Shown here: positions 1-8,337 of the stretch, piece by piece | Position numbering within the stretch: the first letter of the stretch is position 1 | Layout: every line of letters starts with the position of its first letter | Assembly (NCBI GenBank): GCA_963788055.1 | Contig: CAWBFA010000003.1 | Coordinates: 62,001-126,000 of the forward strand | Length of the DNA: 64,000 bases | Reading direction: 5' to 3' | From: JACCTU01 sp963788055 | GTDB taxonomy: Bacteria > Actinomycetota > Thermoleophilia > Gaiellales > Gaiellaceae | Program-made: the position numbers and the translations under genes | The notes under the pieces: generated by a model | Told to the model about the DNA's origin: nothing | Seen by the model: only the letters and a program-made list of their open reading frames with translations | Database searches by the model: none

Positions 1-273
1 GACGTCGCCCTCCACGAGGTAGCCCGGGTCCCGGGTCTGGATCACCCCTTCGCCGAGCAGCTTCCGCAGGCGTGAGACGTAGACCTGGAGCGCGGTCGTG
101 GCGGTCGCGGGCGGGTCTTCGCCCCAGAGCTCGTCGATCAGACGGTCGGTGGAGACGACCCGTCCGGCGTTCAGCGCGAGGACGGCGAGCAGGGCGCGCT
201 GCTTGCCGCGGCCGACGACGATCGTCCGTCCGTCGATCCGCACCTCGAGTGGCCCGAGGAGGGCGTACTCCAC
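1..273 (-). CDS. SARP/AfsR-family transcriptional regulator, N-terminal part (runs off the left edge)
   Basis: A GTG start (VEYALLGPLEVRIDG) opens 91 codons with no stop before the window edge. The translated piece is a winged-helix output domain of the Trans_reg_C/BTAD type: it begins with the LLGPLEV strand, has KQRALLAVLALNAGRVV, then LIDELWGEDPP and the recognition part LQVYVSRLRKLLG. This is the standard N-terminus of Streptomyces antibiotic regulatory proteins and AfsR-like activators, which bind direct repeats upstream of target promoters and recruit RNA polymerase. The BTAD and any ATPase or TPR domain would lie outside the window. It is transcribed divergently from the envelope-protein gene at 382, and the spacer contains regularly spaced short repeats that could be its operator. 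The family is clear; the target is inferred. Confidence 0.85.
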   Translation of the reverse strand, partial: MEYALLGPLEVRIDGRTIVVGRGKQRALLAVLALNAGRVVSTDRLIDELWGEDPPATATTALQVYVSRLRKLLGEGVIQTRDPGYLVEGDV

Positions 274-279
274 CGTTCA

Positions 280-320
280 GTTTTAGCGCTCGTTTAGGTC
301 CGAAGCCAGCGCCGATTTAG
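280..320. promoter_or_regulatory. Candidate SARP operator: spaced direct heptamers between divergent genes
   Basis: The spacer between the SARP start and the envelope-protein gene contains GTTTTAG (280-286), CGTTTAG (291-297) and GATTTAG (314-320). They share the core TTTAG in the same orientation at steps of 11 and 23 bases, i.e. about one and two helical turns. SARP regulators are known to bind heptameric direct repeats at 11- or 22-bp spacing. The spacing is seen; the regulatory role is inferred. Confidence 0.4.
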
Positions 321-381
321 CGGCGGGGCGGATCCTCCTCTCATTCCGCAAGACATGAACGAAGCAGGAGGAGGAAGAGCA

Positions 382-1101
382 ATGCGTTGGACTCGGAGAA
401 ATCATCTGAAAGTGAAGGCACTGGCGCTCTCCCTGGCGACTTCTGCGGTCGTCGCCGGCCCCGCGTCGGCCATGGTTCACGACGGGGGCAGCACAGTGAC
501 CCCGACGTTCGCACCGATCACGAGCGTCGCGCAGCAGTACGGTGGGACCGCCGAGCTGCCGGCGGCACAGCAGGCCGAGATCTCGTACCTCAGCTGGGGC
601 GCGACGGCCGAGAACACGCTGCCGTTCCAGAGCGCACGCGACGGCGGCCCCGTGTTCATGAACGGGCTCCCTGAGGGCTACGTCGGCTCCGGGATCACCC
701 AGGGCGGCGTCACCCCGACGAACCTCGCTCGGGCTTACGTGCCGAAGGCGCAGGCTGAGATCTCGTACCTCAGCTGGGGCAAGGTTCTCGAGACCGAGGC
801 GGTCGGCGGCGGCGTCACGCCGACGAACCTGGCTCGGGCATACGTGCCGCTGGTCCAGGGCGTCTCCAACCCTGACGGCTACCAGCCGCAGCTGCGGGGC
901 ACCGAGCAGCTCGTCATCCGTGACAAGCCTGACGGCTTCCAGCCGCAGACGAAGAACGCCGACGTCGTCTCGGTCTCGGCCGGCTCCAGCCTCGACAGCC
1001 GCGACCTCGCGCTCGGGTTCGGGCTCGGCCTGATCCTCGCGACTGCGGCGGCGATCGCGCTCGCGATGGTTCGCGACCGCCAGAGGATGGCGCACTCGTA
1101 A
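382..1101 (+). CDS. Secreted, C-terminally membrane-anchored protein with internal repeats
   Basis: No known family recognised. The ATG at 382 is chosen because AGGAGGAGG lies just upstream (about 366-374); an ATG at 355 would add nine unlikely residues. About 239 aa: basic start (MRWTRRNHLKVK), a hydrophobic signal segment ending at an ASA-like site, a roughly 170-residue exported part, then one membrane span (about residues 210-230, GFGLGLILATAAAIALAMV) and a basic tail RDRQRMAHS. The exported part repeats three motifs twice each: QAEISYLSWG, GGVTPTNLARAYVP, and PDG(Y/F)QPQ. No LPxTG is present, so anchoring is by the C-terminal helix. It stands alone, divergent from the SARP gene, and is followed by a strong terminator. 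A surface or envelope role is inferred from topology only. Confidence 0.75.
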   Translation: MRWTRRNHLKVKALALSLATSAVVAGPASAMVHDGGSTVTPTFAPITSVAQQYGGTAELPAAQQAEISYLSWGATAENTLPFQSARDGGPVFMNGLPEGYVGSGITQGGVTPTNLARAYVPKAQAEISYLSWGKVLETEAVGGGVTPTNLARAYVPLVQGVSNPDGYQPQLRGTEQLVIRDKPDGFQPQTKNADVVSVSAGSSLDSRDLALGFGLGLILATAAAIALAMVRDRQRMAHS

Positions 1102-1124
1102 GACCACGGGGAGGTCTCCGAGGA

Positions 1125-1161
1125 GAAACGGCCCGCCCGGGGGACGGCGGGCCGTTTCTTT
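1125..1161 (+). terminator. Rho-independent terminator
   Basis: A perfect 13-bp stem (GAAACGGCCCGCC at 1125-1137 pairing with GGCGGGCCGTTTC at 1146-1158) with an 8-base loop, followed by TTT. It ends the envelope-protein transcript, and the symmetric arms could also stop the convergent ABC-exporter transcript arriving from the right. Confidence 0.85.
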
Positions 1162-1197
1162 GAGCACGGGGGAACCCAGCGTGTCGCTCACTCCTTG

Positions 1198-2925
1198 TCA
1201 GGCAGCGCGAGTACCGGATTCCCAGCTCGCCCAGAGGGCTGCATAGCGCTCCCCTTGGGCGACGAGCTCGTCGTGCGTTGCGAGTTCCACCAGGCGGCCG
1301 CCCTCGATCACGGCGACACGGTCGGCGCGCTGCGCCGTGGAGAGCCTGTGCGCGATCGTGATCACGGTGCGGCCCTCGGAGACGGCGCTGAGAGCGCGCT
1401 CGACCAGCGCTTCGGTCGCAGGGTCGAGCGACGACGTCGCCTCGTCGAGGACGATCACCGTCGGGTCTGCGAGCGCCACCCGGGCGAGGCCCACGAGCTG
1501 CCGCTCGCCGGACGAGAGCCGGACCCCGCGTGTGCGCACGTCGGTCTGAAGCCCGTTCGGGAGCGCCTCGAAGCGCGTGAGGGCGCCGATCCGGCGCAGC
1601 GCATCGGCAACCTGCTCGTCGCTTGCGCCCGGCAGCGCGAGCCGGACGTTGTCAGCGAGCGTGCCGGAGAACAGGTGTCCCTCCTGCGGCAGGAAGACGA
1701 TCCGGCGCCGAAGCGAGTCGAGGGTCGCATCGCGCAGGTCGATGCCGCCGAGGCGCACGACGCCCTCGCTCGGGTCGTACTGGCGCGTGAGCAGCTTCGC
1801 GAGCGTCGACTTCCCCGCGCCGGTCGGCCCGACGAGCGCGAGCTGCTCGCCCTGGCGAACGGTCAGCGACACGTCGTGCAGCACGGGCTCGTCGCCGTAG
1901 CCGAACGTCAGGCGCTCGGCCCGCAACGCGCCGCTGTCGGGGAGCTCCTGATGCCCGCCGAGCACCGTCACGGGCGTCTCGAGCAGCGCGACGAGCTTCG
2001 TCAGGGCGGCGCGCCCGGACTGGAACTGCGACAGCCAGTCCCCGAGCCGGCCGATCGGGTCGAAGAGCGAGAAGAGATAGAGCGAGACCGCGACCACGGT
2101 CCCGATCGTCGTGTCGCCGCGCCAGTAGAGCCAGCCGCCGACGAGCACGACCGCCGCGGTGGAGAGCGCCTGCGCGAACGAGATCACCGAGAAGAACGAG
2201 ATGTTGACGAGCGAGATCCGCCGCCAGGCGCGAACCTGCGCGCGCGAGCGGCCGCGGTAGCGATCGAACTGCGCCTGCTCGCGCCCGTACGCCTTGACGA
2301 CGCGAACGCCCGTCAGCCCCTCCTGGAGGGACGTCATCGTGTCGGCGACGCGCTCGCGGAGCGAGAGGTAGGACGGGTGCGAGCGTCGATGGTACGAGAA
2401 CGCGGACACGACCAGCAGCGGGAACGAGACGAGCACGACCGCGGCGAGCACTGGTGAGAGCAGGACGATCGCGATCCCCGTGACCACCAGGAGCAGGACG
2501 CTGCCGACGACCTCGATCAGCACGTGCCGGGTGAAGGTGGTCAGCGTCTGGACGTCCGACGTCAGTCGCGCGACGAGCACGCCGGCGCGTTCGCTCTCGA
2601 AGAAGGGCATCGAGAGCCGCTGCAGGTGCTCGTAGGCCGCGACCCGCAGGCGGCCGAGGAAGCGCTCGCCGGCCCGCGCGGAGCAGACGACGACCAGTCG
2701 CTCGAACAGCGGACGCGCCAGCACGAGACCGAGGTACGCGAGAGCGGCACGCCGGATCGCGCCCTCGTCGTCGCCGAGGATCCCTTCGTCGATCGTGTAC
2801 TTGAGGAGCGCGGGTCCCGCAACGGTGATCAGCGTCGAGCCGACGATCCCGAGGGCGGCGAGCAGAATCAGCCTGCGGTACGGGCGCATGAACGACCACG
2901 AGCGCGAGAGCACCGGCAGCTTCAT
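1198..2925 (-). CDS. ABC exporter half-transporter, subunit with the canonical Walker B glutamate
   Basis: A 575-aa type-IV (ABCB/MsbA-like) half exporter: six membrane helices in residues about 1-310, then an ATPase domain. Visible are Walker A GPTGAGKST (about 364-372), a non-canonical signature LSSGERQ (about 468-474), Walker B VIVLDEATS with the catalytic Glu (about 487-495), and the H-loop TIAHRLS (about 521). It overlaps the upstream partner gene by four bases (ATGA), so the two subunits are translationally coupled and form a heterodimer of the LmrCD/BmrCD/TM287-288 kind. Its LSSGE signature would complete the partner's degenerate ATP site. The substrate is unknown; lipids or drugs are typical for the family. 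Confidence 0.9.
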   Translation of the reverse strand: MKLPVLSRSWSFMRPYRRLILLAALGIVGSTLITVAGPALLKYTIDEGILGDDEGAIRRAALAYLGLVLARPLFERLVVVCSARAGERFLGRLRVAAYEHLQRLSMPFFESERAGVLVARLTSDVQTLTTFTRHVLIEVVGSVLLLVVTGIAIVLLSPVLAAVVLVSFPLLVVSAFSYHRRSHPSYLSLRERVADTMTSLQEGLTGVRVVKAYGREQAQFDRYRGRSRAQVRAWRRISLVNISFFSVISFAQALSTAAVVLVGGWLYWRGDTTIGTVVAVSLYLFSLFDPIGRLGDWLSQFQSGRAALTKLVALLETPVTVLGGHQELPDSGALRAERLTFGYGDEPVLHDVSLTVRQGEQLALVGPTGAGKSTLAKLLTRQYDPSEGVVRLGGIDLRDATLDSLRRRIVFLPQEGHLFSGTLADNVRLALPGASDEQVADALRRIGALTRFEALPNGLQTDVRTRGVRLSSGERQLVGLARVALADPTVIVLDEATSSLDPATEALVERALSAVSEGRTVITIAHRLSTAQRADRVAVIEGGRLVELATHDELVAQGERYAALWASWESGTRAA

Positions 2926-4667
2926 GCGGCCTCGATCGCGAGCAGCGTCCGGTAGCGGGTGGAGCGGCGGAGCAGCTCGGCGTGCCTGCCTTCCTCGACG
3001 ACGCGGCCCGCCTCGAGCACGACGACACGGTCCGCGAGCGCGATCGTCGCGGCTCGGTGGGCGATCACGAGCGTTGTTCGCCCTTCCATCACGGTCGAGA
3101 GCGCGGCGCGAATCTCGTGCTCCTTGGTCGCGTCGACCGCCGAGGTCGCGTCGTCGAGGATCAGCACGGCGGGGTCGGCGACGATCGCGCGCGCAATCGC
3201 GATTCGCTGACGCTGGCCGCCCGAGAGCGAGAACCCTCGCTCGCCCAGCACCGTGTCGTAGCCGAGCGGGAGTGCCTCCACGAACTCGTGCGCGCCGCCC
3301 AGGCGCGCGGCGGCCTCGATCTCCTCTCGGGACGCGTCGGGCCGTGCGAACGCGATGTTCGCGGCCACCGTGTCGGAAAAGAGGAAGGTGTCCTCGAACA
3401 CGATCCCCACGGTGTGGCGCAGGTCGTCCACCCGCAGCTCCCGGACGTCGACCCCGCCGACGAGGACGCGGCCGAACTGCGGGTCGTAGAAGCGGGAGAG
3501 CAACGCGGCCGCCGTGGTCTTGCCGGAGCCCGTTCCGCCGACGAGCGCGACGGCGGTCCCGGCCGGGATCTCCAGCGAGAAACCGTCGAGGATCGGCCGC
3601 CCTCGTTCGTAGCCGAAGACGACATCCTCGAAGGCGACGTCCGCGGCACCTCGCTGCGCGAGCCGTTTCGGGCTCGCGGCCTCGACGACCGCCGACTCCG
3701 ACCCGAGCACCTCAGTGATTCGCACGGCGGCGGCGACGGCCTGCTGCACCGTCTGCACCCGCTGTCCGAGCGTGCGCAACGGCCAGACGAGGATCGCGAG
3801 GTAGAGGTTGAAGGCGGCGAGCTGGCCGAGGGTGAGCTCACCGTCGATCACGCTGTTGGCTCCGAACCAGAGGGTCGCCAGGATCCCGAGCAGCGGTAGC
3901 GCCTCGAGAGCGGGCAGGAAGACCGCGTCCACGCGCGCGACATCGAGTGCGCGGTCGACGACGCGGTCGCTCGCGACGCGGAACCGCGCGTTGAGCGCGT
4001 CTCCTGCGCCGAGCCCCTTCGCGACGCGGATCCCGGCGATCGTCTCCTCTGCGAGCGCGGTCGTGTGACCGAGCTCCTCCTGCAGCCGCCGCGTCGTACC
4101 CCCGTAGCGAGACGAGTAGCGCCAGAAGCCGATCGAGACGAACGGCAGCGGCAGCAGCACGATCAGCGCGAGCGGCAGGTCGATCGTGAGCAAGATGACC
4201 GAGACCGCGACGACCGTGAGCACGTAGCCGACGGTGTGGCCGGCCGCGTCGAGCAGCCGCGCAATCAGCTCGGCGTCGTTCGAGGCGCGGCTCATCAGCT
4301 CGCCCGCGCCGACGCGGTCGTGGAACCGCGCGTCGAGCTCGAGCGCGCGGGTGAAGAGGGCGTCGCGCACCGCTGCGTCGGCGTGAGCCCGGTTCCGAAT
4401 CGCATAGAAGTGCCGCACCCCTCCGGCGCCTGCCTCGATCACGCCGAGCAGCACGAGCACGCCGCACCAGAGAAGCAGCGCCTGGCGGTTCTCGGGGACG
4501 ATCCCACGGTCGATCGCCCGCTCGACCACGAGCGGTGTCGTGACCGCCGCCCCCTGCCACACGAGCCCGCCGGCCACTGCCCCCAGCACGCCTCGGCGCT
4601 CGCGGACGATCAGGCGCCAGAGGTACCGCCAGGCGTCACGCCGTCGCTCGGCCTCTTGATCCTCCAC
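2922..4667 (-). CDS. ABC exporter half-transporter, subunit with a degenerate ATP site
   Basis: A 581-aa half exporter with an N-terminal six-helix domain and a C-terminal ATPase. Walker A is GGTGSGKTT (about 375-383), the signature is the canonical LSGGQRQR (about 479), Walker B is VLILDDATS, and the H-loop histidine is in VIAHRAAT. The residue that should be the catalytic glutamate is Asp (LDDATS). In heterodimeric exporters this marks the subunit contributing the Walker motifs of the non-hydrolysing site, and here it pairs logically with the altered signature of the downstream subunit. It is first in a two-gene operon, its stop overlapping the next start by four bases. Divergent from folP. 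Confidence 0.9.
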   Translation of the reverse strand: MEDQEAERRRDAWRYLWRLIVRERRGVLGAVAGGLVWQGAAVTTPLVVERAIDRGIVPENRQALLLWCGVLVLLGVIEAGAGGVRHFYAIRNRAHADAAVRDALFTRALELDARFHDRVGAGELMSRASNDAELIARLLDAAGHTVGYVLTVVAVSVILLTIDLPLALIVLLPLPFVSIGFWRYSSRYGGTTRRLQEELGHTTALAEETIAGIRVAKGLGAGDALNARFRVASDRVVDRALDVARVDAVFLPALEALPLLGILATLWFGANSVIDGELTLGQLAAFNLYLAILVWPLRTLGQRVQTVQQAVAAAVRITEVLGSESAVVEAASPKRLAQRGAADVAFEDVVFGYERGRPILDGFSLEIPAGTAVALVGGTGSGKTTAAALLSRFYDPQFGRVLVGGVDVRELRVDDLRHTVGIVFEDTFLFSDTVAANIAFARPDASREEIEAAARLGGAHEFVEALPLGYDTVLGERGFSLSGGQRQRIAIARAIVADPAVLILDDATSAVDATKEHEIRAALSTVMEGRTTLVIAHRAATIALADRVVVLEAGRVVEEGRHAELLRRSTRYRTLLAIEAA

Positions 4668-4687
4668 CGGGCAGACTCTGCACGAAC

Positions 4688-5512
4688 GTGTCGAGTCGGT
4701 TACCGATCGAAGAGCGGTTCCCGCGGCCGTCCGTCATGGGCGTCGTCAACGTCACGCCCGACTCGTTCTCGGACGGCGGCGTGCATCTCCGCCCGGAAGA
4801 CGCGATCGCGACCGCGCGGCGCATGGCGCAGGACGGCGCGGCGATCGTCGACGTCGGCGGCGAGTCGACTCGGCCGGGCTCAGAGGGGGTCGGGGTCGAC
4901 GAAGAGCTGCGCCGCGTGTTGCCCGTGCTCGAGGCAGTCGCGGGCGAGATCCCGGTCTCGATCGACACGGCGAAGGCCGGGGTCGCGCGCCGTGCGCTCG
5001 AGCTCGGCGCGGAGCTCGTGAACGACGTCACGGCGCTTCGCGGCGACCCCTCGCTCGGCTCAGTCGTCGCCGAGTCGGACGCTTATCTCTGCCTGATGCA
5101 CATGCAGGGGGAACCTCGGACGATGCAGGCCGACCCCCGCTACGACGACGTCGCGTCCGAGGTCGCGTCGTTCCTGGAGCAGCGCATCGCCTTCGCCGTC
5201 TCCGAAGGCGTGCGGGAAGACCGCATCTGCGTCGACCCTGGGATCGGCTTCGGCAAGACGACCGAGCACAACTTCGAGCTGCTGCGGCGGCTCGACGTGA
5301 TCGTGTCGCTCGGGAGGCCGGTCGTGCTCGGGTTCTCGCGCAAGCGGTCGCTGGGTCGGGTACTGGGCGACCCCGAGGCCACGACCGGGCCGCTCTCGGC
5401 GAGCATCGCCGCAGCGGTGACAGCGTACGAGCGCGGTGCGACGCTCCTTCGCGTGCACGACGTGCGCGAGCACGTCGAGGCGCTCGCCGTGGCCCGCGCG
5501 GTCGTCGCATGA
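4688..5512 (+). CDS. folP: Dihydropteroate synthase
   Basis: A 274-aa TIM-barrel enzyme that joins p-aminobenzoate to 6-hydroxymethyl-7,8-dihydropterin pyrophosphate in folate synthesis. Signature motifs are present: VMGVVNVTPDSFSDGG near residue 17 and DVGGESTRPG around residue 56, both family landmarks for pterin-phosphate binding, then the D(T/V)A region (SIDTAKAGVARRALELG, NDVTALRG) and the late FSRKRSLG motif. The start at 4688 is the first in frame, but a start nearer the ATG at 4736 cannot be excluded. It overlaps folB by four bases (ATGA), so the two are co-translated. With folB and folK nearby this is the folate cluster. Confidence 0.95.
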   Translation: MSSRLPIEERFPRPSVMGVVNVTPDSFSDGGVHLRPEDAIATARRMAQDGAAIVDVGGESTRPGSEGVGVDEELRRVLPVLEAVAGEIPVSIDTAKAGVARRALELGAELVNDVTALRGDPSLGSVVAESDAYLCLMHMQGEPRTMQADPRYDDVASEVASFLEQRIAFAVSEGVREDRICVDPGIGFGKTTEHNFELLRRLDVIVSLGRPVVLGFSRKRSLGRVLGDPEATTGPLSASIAAAVTAYERGATLLRVHDVREHVEALAVARAVVA

Positions 5513-5868
5513 TCGAGCTCGAGCTGCGAGGGCTCGAGGTCCGCGGCTTCCACGGCGCCCTCCCGGAGGAGCGCGAGCGAGGGCGAGGGCAGCGCTTCCT
5601 CTTCGACGTCTGGCTCGCCGTGCCCGACGCGGCGCTCTCCGACCGCCTCGAGGACGCGATCGACTACCGCGAGGTCGCTGTGGCCGTGCGCGAGGTCTCC
5701 GATCGGCGGGCATACCACCTGCTCGAGGCGCTCGCGGCGGGCGTGGCGGACGAGCTGCTCTCCCGGTTTCCGGTCGAGCGCGTGCGCGTGCGGGTGCGCA
5801 AGCCCGACGTCGAGCTCGAGCCGCCGGTCGACTACAGCGCGGCTACCGTCGAGCGGTCGAGGCAGTGA
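5509..5868 (+). CDS. folB: Dihydroneopterin aldolase
   Basis: A 119-aa protein of standard FolB length. It converts 7,8-dihydroneopterin to 6-hydroxymethyl-7,8-dihydropterin plus glycolaldehyde. Family features seen: the opening LRGLEVRGFHGALPEERERGQ, with the conserved GxHG-type motif and catalytic glutamate, DAIDYREVAVAVREV in the middle, and a late VRVRKPDVELEPPVDY containing the conserved lysine. It starts inside the folP stop (ATGA). Its last 26 bases overlap the 3-prime end of the convergent subtilisin gene, so there is no room for a terminator between them. Confidence 0.93.
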   Translation: MIELELRGLEVRGFHGALPEERERGRGQRFLFDVWLAVPDAALSDRLEDAIDYREVAVAVREVSDRRAYHLLEALAAGVADELLSRFPVERVRVRVRKPDVELEPPVDYSAATVERSRQ

Positions 5869-7423
5869 GCGCGTATTCGGCGTCGGCCGGGCCGTTGTTC
5901 GGCAGAAAGACGTCGAGGTACGCGTAGAAGCCCTTCTTCGTCCCGTTGCGCACCGAGAGACGCTCGACCGCCGTCCCGTCCTTGCCGCTCGTCGCGAGCA
6001 GGTTTCGCGTGCGGGCGGAGCCGCGAAGGAACACGGAGGTGGCGGTCTGCTTCCAGACGTCGAGGTCGACATCGGTGTCGGGCGTCGCCGTCACTCGCAG
6101 GACCTGCCCTGCCGGTACGAACACGCGGTAGACGTCGTCCGGGTCTTCGGTGATGTCGACCCGCGCGCGGAACGTCGACCGCGCCCGGTTCGGGGCGGTG
6201 ATCGGTGCGGCTGCCGCCCGGAAGAGACCGTTCGCCCGCACCTGACGGATGTCGTCGTTCGGCTCCTGCGGATCCTTGAGCGGAGCCGGCGACGTAAGCG
6301 CACTCGGGATGTTCAGCACGCCGAAGCCCGTGTCGCGGTCGAAGCCTTCCTCGGCGACGTCGGTCGCCGTCCCTCGCATCAGGTCGAAGACCTGCGTCCG
6401 GTCCAGCGTTGGCCGTGCCGTCCAGACCCATGCGGTCGCGCCCGTGACGATCGGCGCCGAGAAGCTCGTCCCGGTGAGCAGCTCGTAGCCGCTCGGGTTA
6501 AAGATGCGCGGGACCGCGGCGGGGATGTCGACGCCGGGCGCCGCGAGGTCGACCCCGAGCGAGGCCGTCGAGAATTCGGCCGTCTGGTTCAGCTGATCGG
6601 TTGCGGCGACCGTCAGCACGTGGCTCAGGATGCCGGGAGCAGCGGGAGGTGTCCCTTCCTGGCGCTCGTTCCCTGAGGACGCGACGAGAATCGAGCCCTC
6701 GCGGAACGCCGTCAGCAGCGTGTCCTGGAGCAGGCGCGTGAACGGGACGCCGAAGCTCATGTTGATCACACTGGGCCCCGCGCGCATCGCGCGGTTGAGC
6801 GCGGCGATCACGCTGCCGACCGTCAGGTCGCCGACGTCGACGGAGCGGAGCACCGCCTGCGGGTAGACGCCGACCACGCCGAGCCCGTTCTCCGGCGCGG
6901 CCACCACTGACGAGACCGCGGTCCCGTGGAGGTCCTCCTCCGAGTCGTCCAGGTTCTGCGCGCCGAGCGCGATGGTGTTCGGTCGTCCTGCGAACTCCTC
7001 GTGGGTCAGGTCGAGCCCCGTGTCGATCACGGTGACCGGCTTGCCCGGCCCGGGCGGCGTGGCGGCGTCCGCGCCGACGAGCGCACGCCAGTACTCGAGA
7101 CCGACGAGCGGCTCGGCGCTCGCCCGAAGAACCTCGATCGGCTGATCCGGCTCTACGGTCCGAACGAGGCCGCGTGCGAGCAGTCCGGGCAGAACGCGCT
7201 GTGCTGCGCGAGTCGGGAGCACCCAGATCCGCTGCGGCCCGGAGAGGAGCGTGCCGCCCTCAGCAGCGAGTGAGCCGCGCTCGAGCTGGACGAGCGTTCG
7301 CTCGTACGCGCCGATCGTGAGCAGGCCCGGCGTCGCAGGCGGGGGCGACGCTGCTCGAGACGCGAACGCGGAGGGCGCAAGGACGAGTGCGAGCAGGCTG
7401 ACGGCGGCGGCGGCGCGAGCCAA
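5843..7423 (-). CDS. Secreted S8 (subtilisin-like) serine protease
   Basis: A 526-aa preproprotease. The N-terminus is a signal peptide (MARAAAAVSLLALVLAPSAFA), followed by a propeptide-like region to about residue 125. The catalytic triad is intact: Asp134 in TVIDTGLDLTHEEF, His166 in DLHGTAVSSVVA, Ser320 in LTGTSFSAPIVTGA; the oxyanion Asn252 is in ASSGNE. About 150 residues follow the catalytic domain (from RQVRANGLFRAAA), resembling a bacterial pre-peptidase C-terminal-type beta domain. It lies head-to-tail against folB with overlapping ends and divergent from folK, so it sits inside the folate cluster without an obvious functional link. An extracellular protein-degrading role is inferred from family and signal peptide. 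Confidence 0.92.
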   Translation of the reverse strand: MARAAAAVSLLALVLAPSAFASRAASPPPATPGLLTIGAYERTLVQLERGSLAAEGGTLLSGPQRIWVLPTRAAQRVLPGLLARGLVRTVEPDQPIEVLRASAEPLVGLEYWRALVGADAATPPGPGKPVTVIDTGLDLTHEEFAGRPNTIALGAQNLDDSEEDLHGTAVSSVVAAPENGLGVVGVYPQAVLRSVDVGDLTVGSVIAALNRAMRAGPSVINMSFGVPFTRLLQDTLLTAFREGSILVASSGNERQEGTPPAAPGILSHVLTVAATDQLNQTAEFSTASLGVDLAAPGVDIPAAVPRIFNPSGYELLTGTSFSAPIVTGATAWVWTARPTLDRTQVFDLMRGTATDVAEEGFDRDTGFGVLNIPSALTSPAPLKDPQEPNDDIRQVRANGLFRAAAAPITAPNRARSTFRARVDITEDPDDVYRVFVPAGQVLRVTATPDTDVDLDVWKQTATSVFLRGSARTRNLLATSGKDGTAVERLSVRNGTKKGFYAYLDVFLPNNGPADAEYALTASTARR

Positions 7424-7457
7424 GTGCCGGAGAGTAGCCTCGGGACGTTAATTTCGC

Positions 7458-7919
7458 ATGATGGCGCGCGCGTACCTCGGCCTCGGCGCGAACCTCGGGG
7501 ACCGTGAGGGCACGCTCCGGGCTGCGGTCGCGGCGCTCGAGGCGACCGAGGGAGTCCGGGTGGCCGCGGTCTCGAGCTTGCGCGAGACCGACCCGGTCGG
7601 CTATCTCGACCAGCCGCGGTTCCTGAACGGGGCCGTTGCGGTCGACACGACGCTCGGGCCGCGCGAGCTGCTCGATGCCCTCCTCGCCGTCGAGCGGTCG
7701 CTCGGACGGACCCGCGACGGCCCGCGCTTCGGGCCGAGGACGATCGACCTCGACCTGCTGCTCTACGGCGAGGAGTCGGTCGACGAGCCCGGCCTCACCA
7801 TCCCGCATCCGCGGCTCCACGAACGGGCGTTCGCCCTCGAGCCGCTGGCCGAGCTCGACCCAGGGCTCGTCGTCCCTGGACACGGGCCGCTGGAGACCTT
7901 GCTGAGGAAACTAGACTGA
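7458..7919 (+). CDS. folK: 2-amino-4-hydroxy-6-hydroxymethyldihydropteridine pyrophosphokinase (HPPK)
   Basis: A 153-aa enzyme transferring pyrophosphate from ATP to 6-hydroxymethyl-7,8-dihydropterin, the step before FolP. The diagnostic elements are AYLGLGANLGDREG at the start, LDQPRFLNGAVAVDT, LGRTRDGPRFGPRTIDLDLLLYG (the HPPK signature with the two magnesium-binding aspartates) and IPHPRLHERAFALEPL. The length is typical. The start is ATGATG at 7458, 34 bases from the divergent protease gene. The DUF2469 gene follows within five bases, so both are probably one transcript. Confidence 0.95.
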   Translation: MMARAYLGLGANLGDREGTLRAAVAALEATEGVRVAAVSSLRETDPVGYLDQPRFLNGAVAVDTTLGPRELLDALLAVERSLGRTRDGPRFGPRTIDLDLLLYGEESVDEPGLTIPHPRLHERAFALEPLAELDPGLVVPGHGPLETLLRKLD

Positions 7920-7923
7920 GCGT

Positions 7924-8289
7924 ATGTCACACCTCGACGACCTCGACGAGTTCGAGGCCGAGGCCGAGCTTCTCCTGAAGAAGGAGTACTCCGCCGTCTT
8001 CGGCCTCTTCAAGTACTGCGTGCTGACCCAGGACGCGACGTACCTCTGCAACCGGCTCGACCTGCAGTACGTGCCGCAGGGCAACTACCCGTTCTTCCAC
8101 CTGAAGATGGAGGACGTCTGGGTCTGGGACAAGAACCGACCGACGCGGATGATCCCGCGCGCCGAGGTCTACACCTCCGGCGACGTCGCGGTCGAGGAGC
8201 TCCACGGCGAGGACGATCCCGCGCTCTCCGCGGACGCGCTCGCCGAGCGGATGCGCGAAGCGCTCTCCTCTGACGACTCAGAGTCCTGA
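7924..8289 (+). CDS. DUF2469 family protein
   Basis: A 121-aa soluble acidic protein matching the small actinobacterial DUF2469 family: the pattern DDLDEFEAEAELLLKKEY, then FGLFKYCVLTQDATYLCNRLDLQ, FHLKMEDVWVWDKNRPTRMI and DVAVEELHGED is the family outline. The function is unknown; in other actinobacteria it is found near ribonuclease HII and YraN genes, which are not seen here. It begins four bases after folK. Its stop codon lies inside a small hairpin (AGAGTCC/GGACTCT, 8280-8297) followed by TTCG, which may act as a weak terminator. Confidence 0.8.
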   Translation: MSHLDDLDEFEAEAELLLKKEYSAVFGLFKYCVLTQDATYLCNRLDLQYVPQGNYPFFHLKMEDVWVWDKNRPTRMIPRAEVYTSGDVAVEELHGEDDPALSADALAERMREALSSDDSES

Positions 8290-8337
8290 CGGACTCTTCG
8301 TCGGATCAAACTTCGTGTCTCCGACGACGGCGCTGAG

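Noticed and set aside
1195..2457. A 420-codon plus-strand open frame antisense to the ABC exporter
   Set aside because: Arginine/alanine-rich low-complexity product with no motif, a shadow of the GC-rich exporter gene; the opposite strand has complete Walker and signature motifs.
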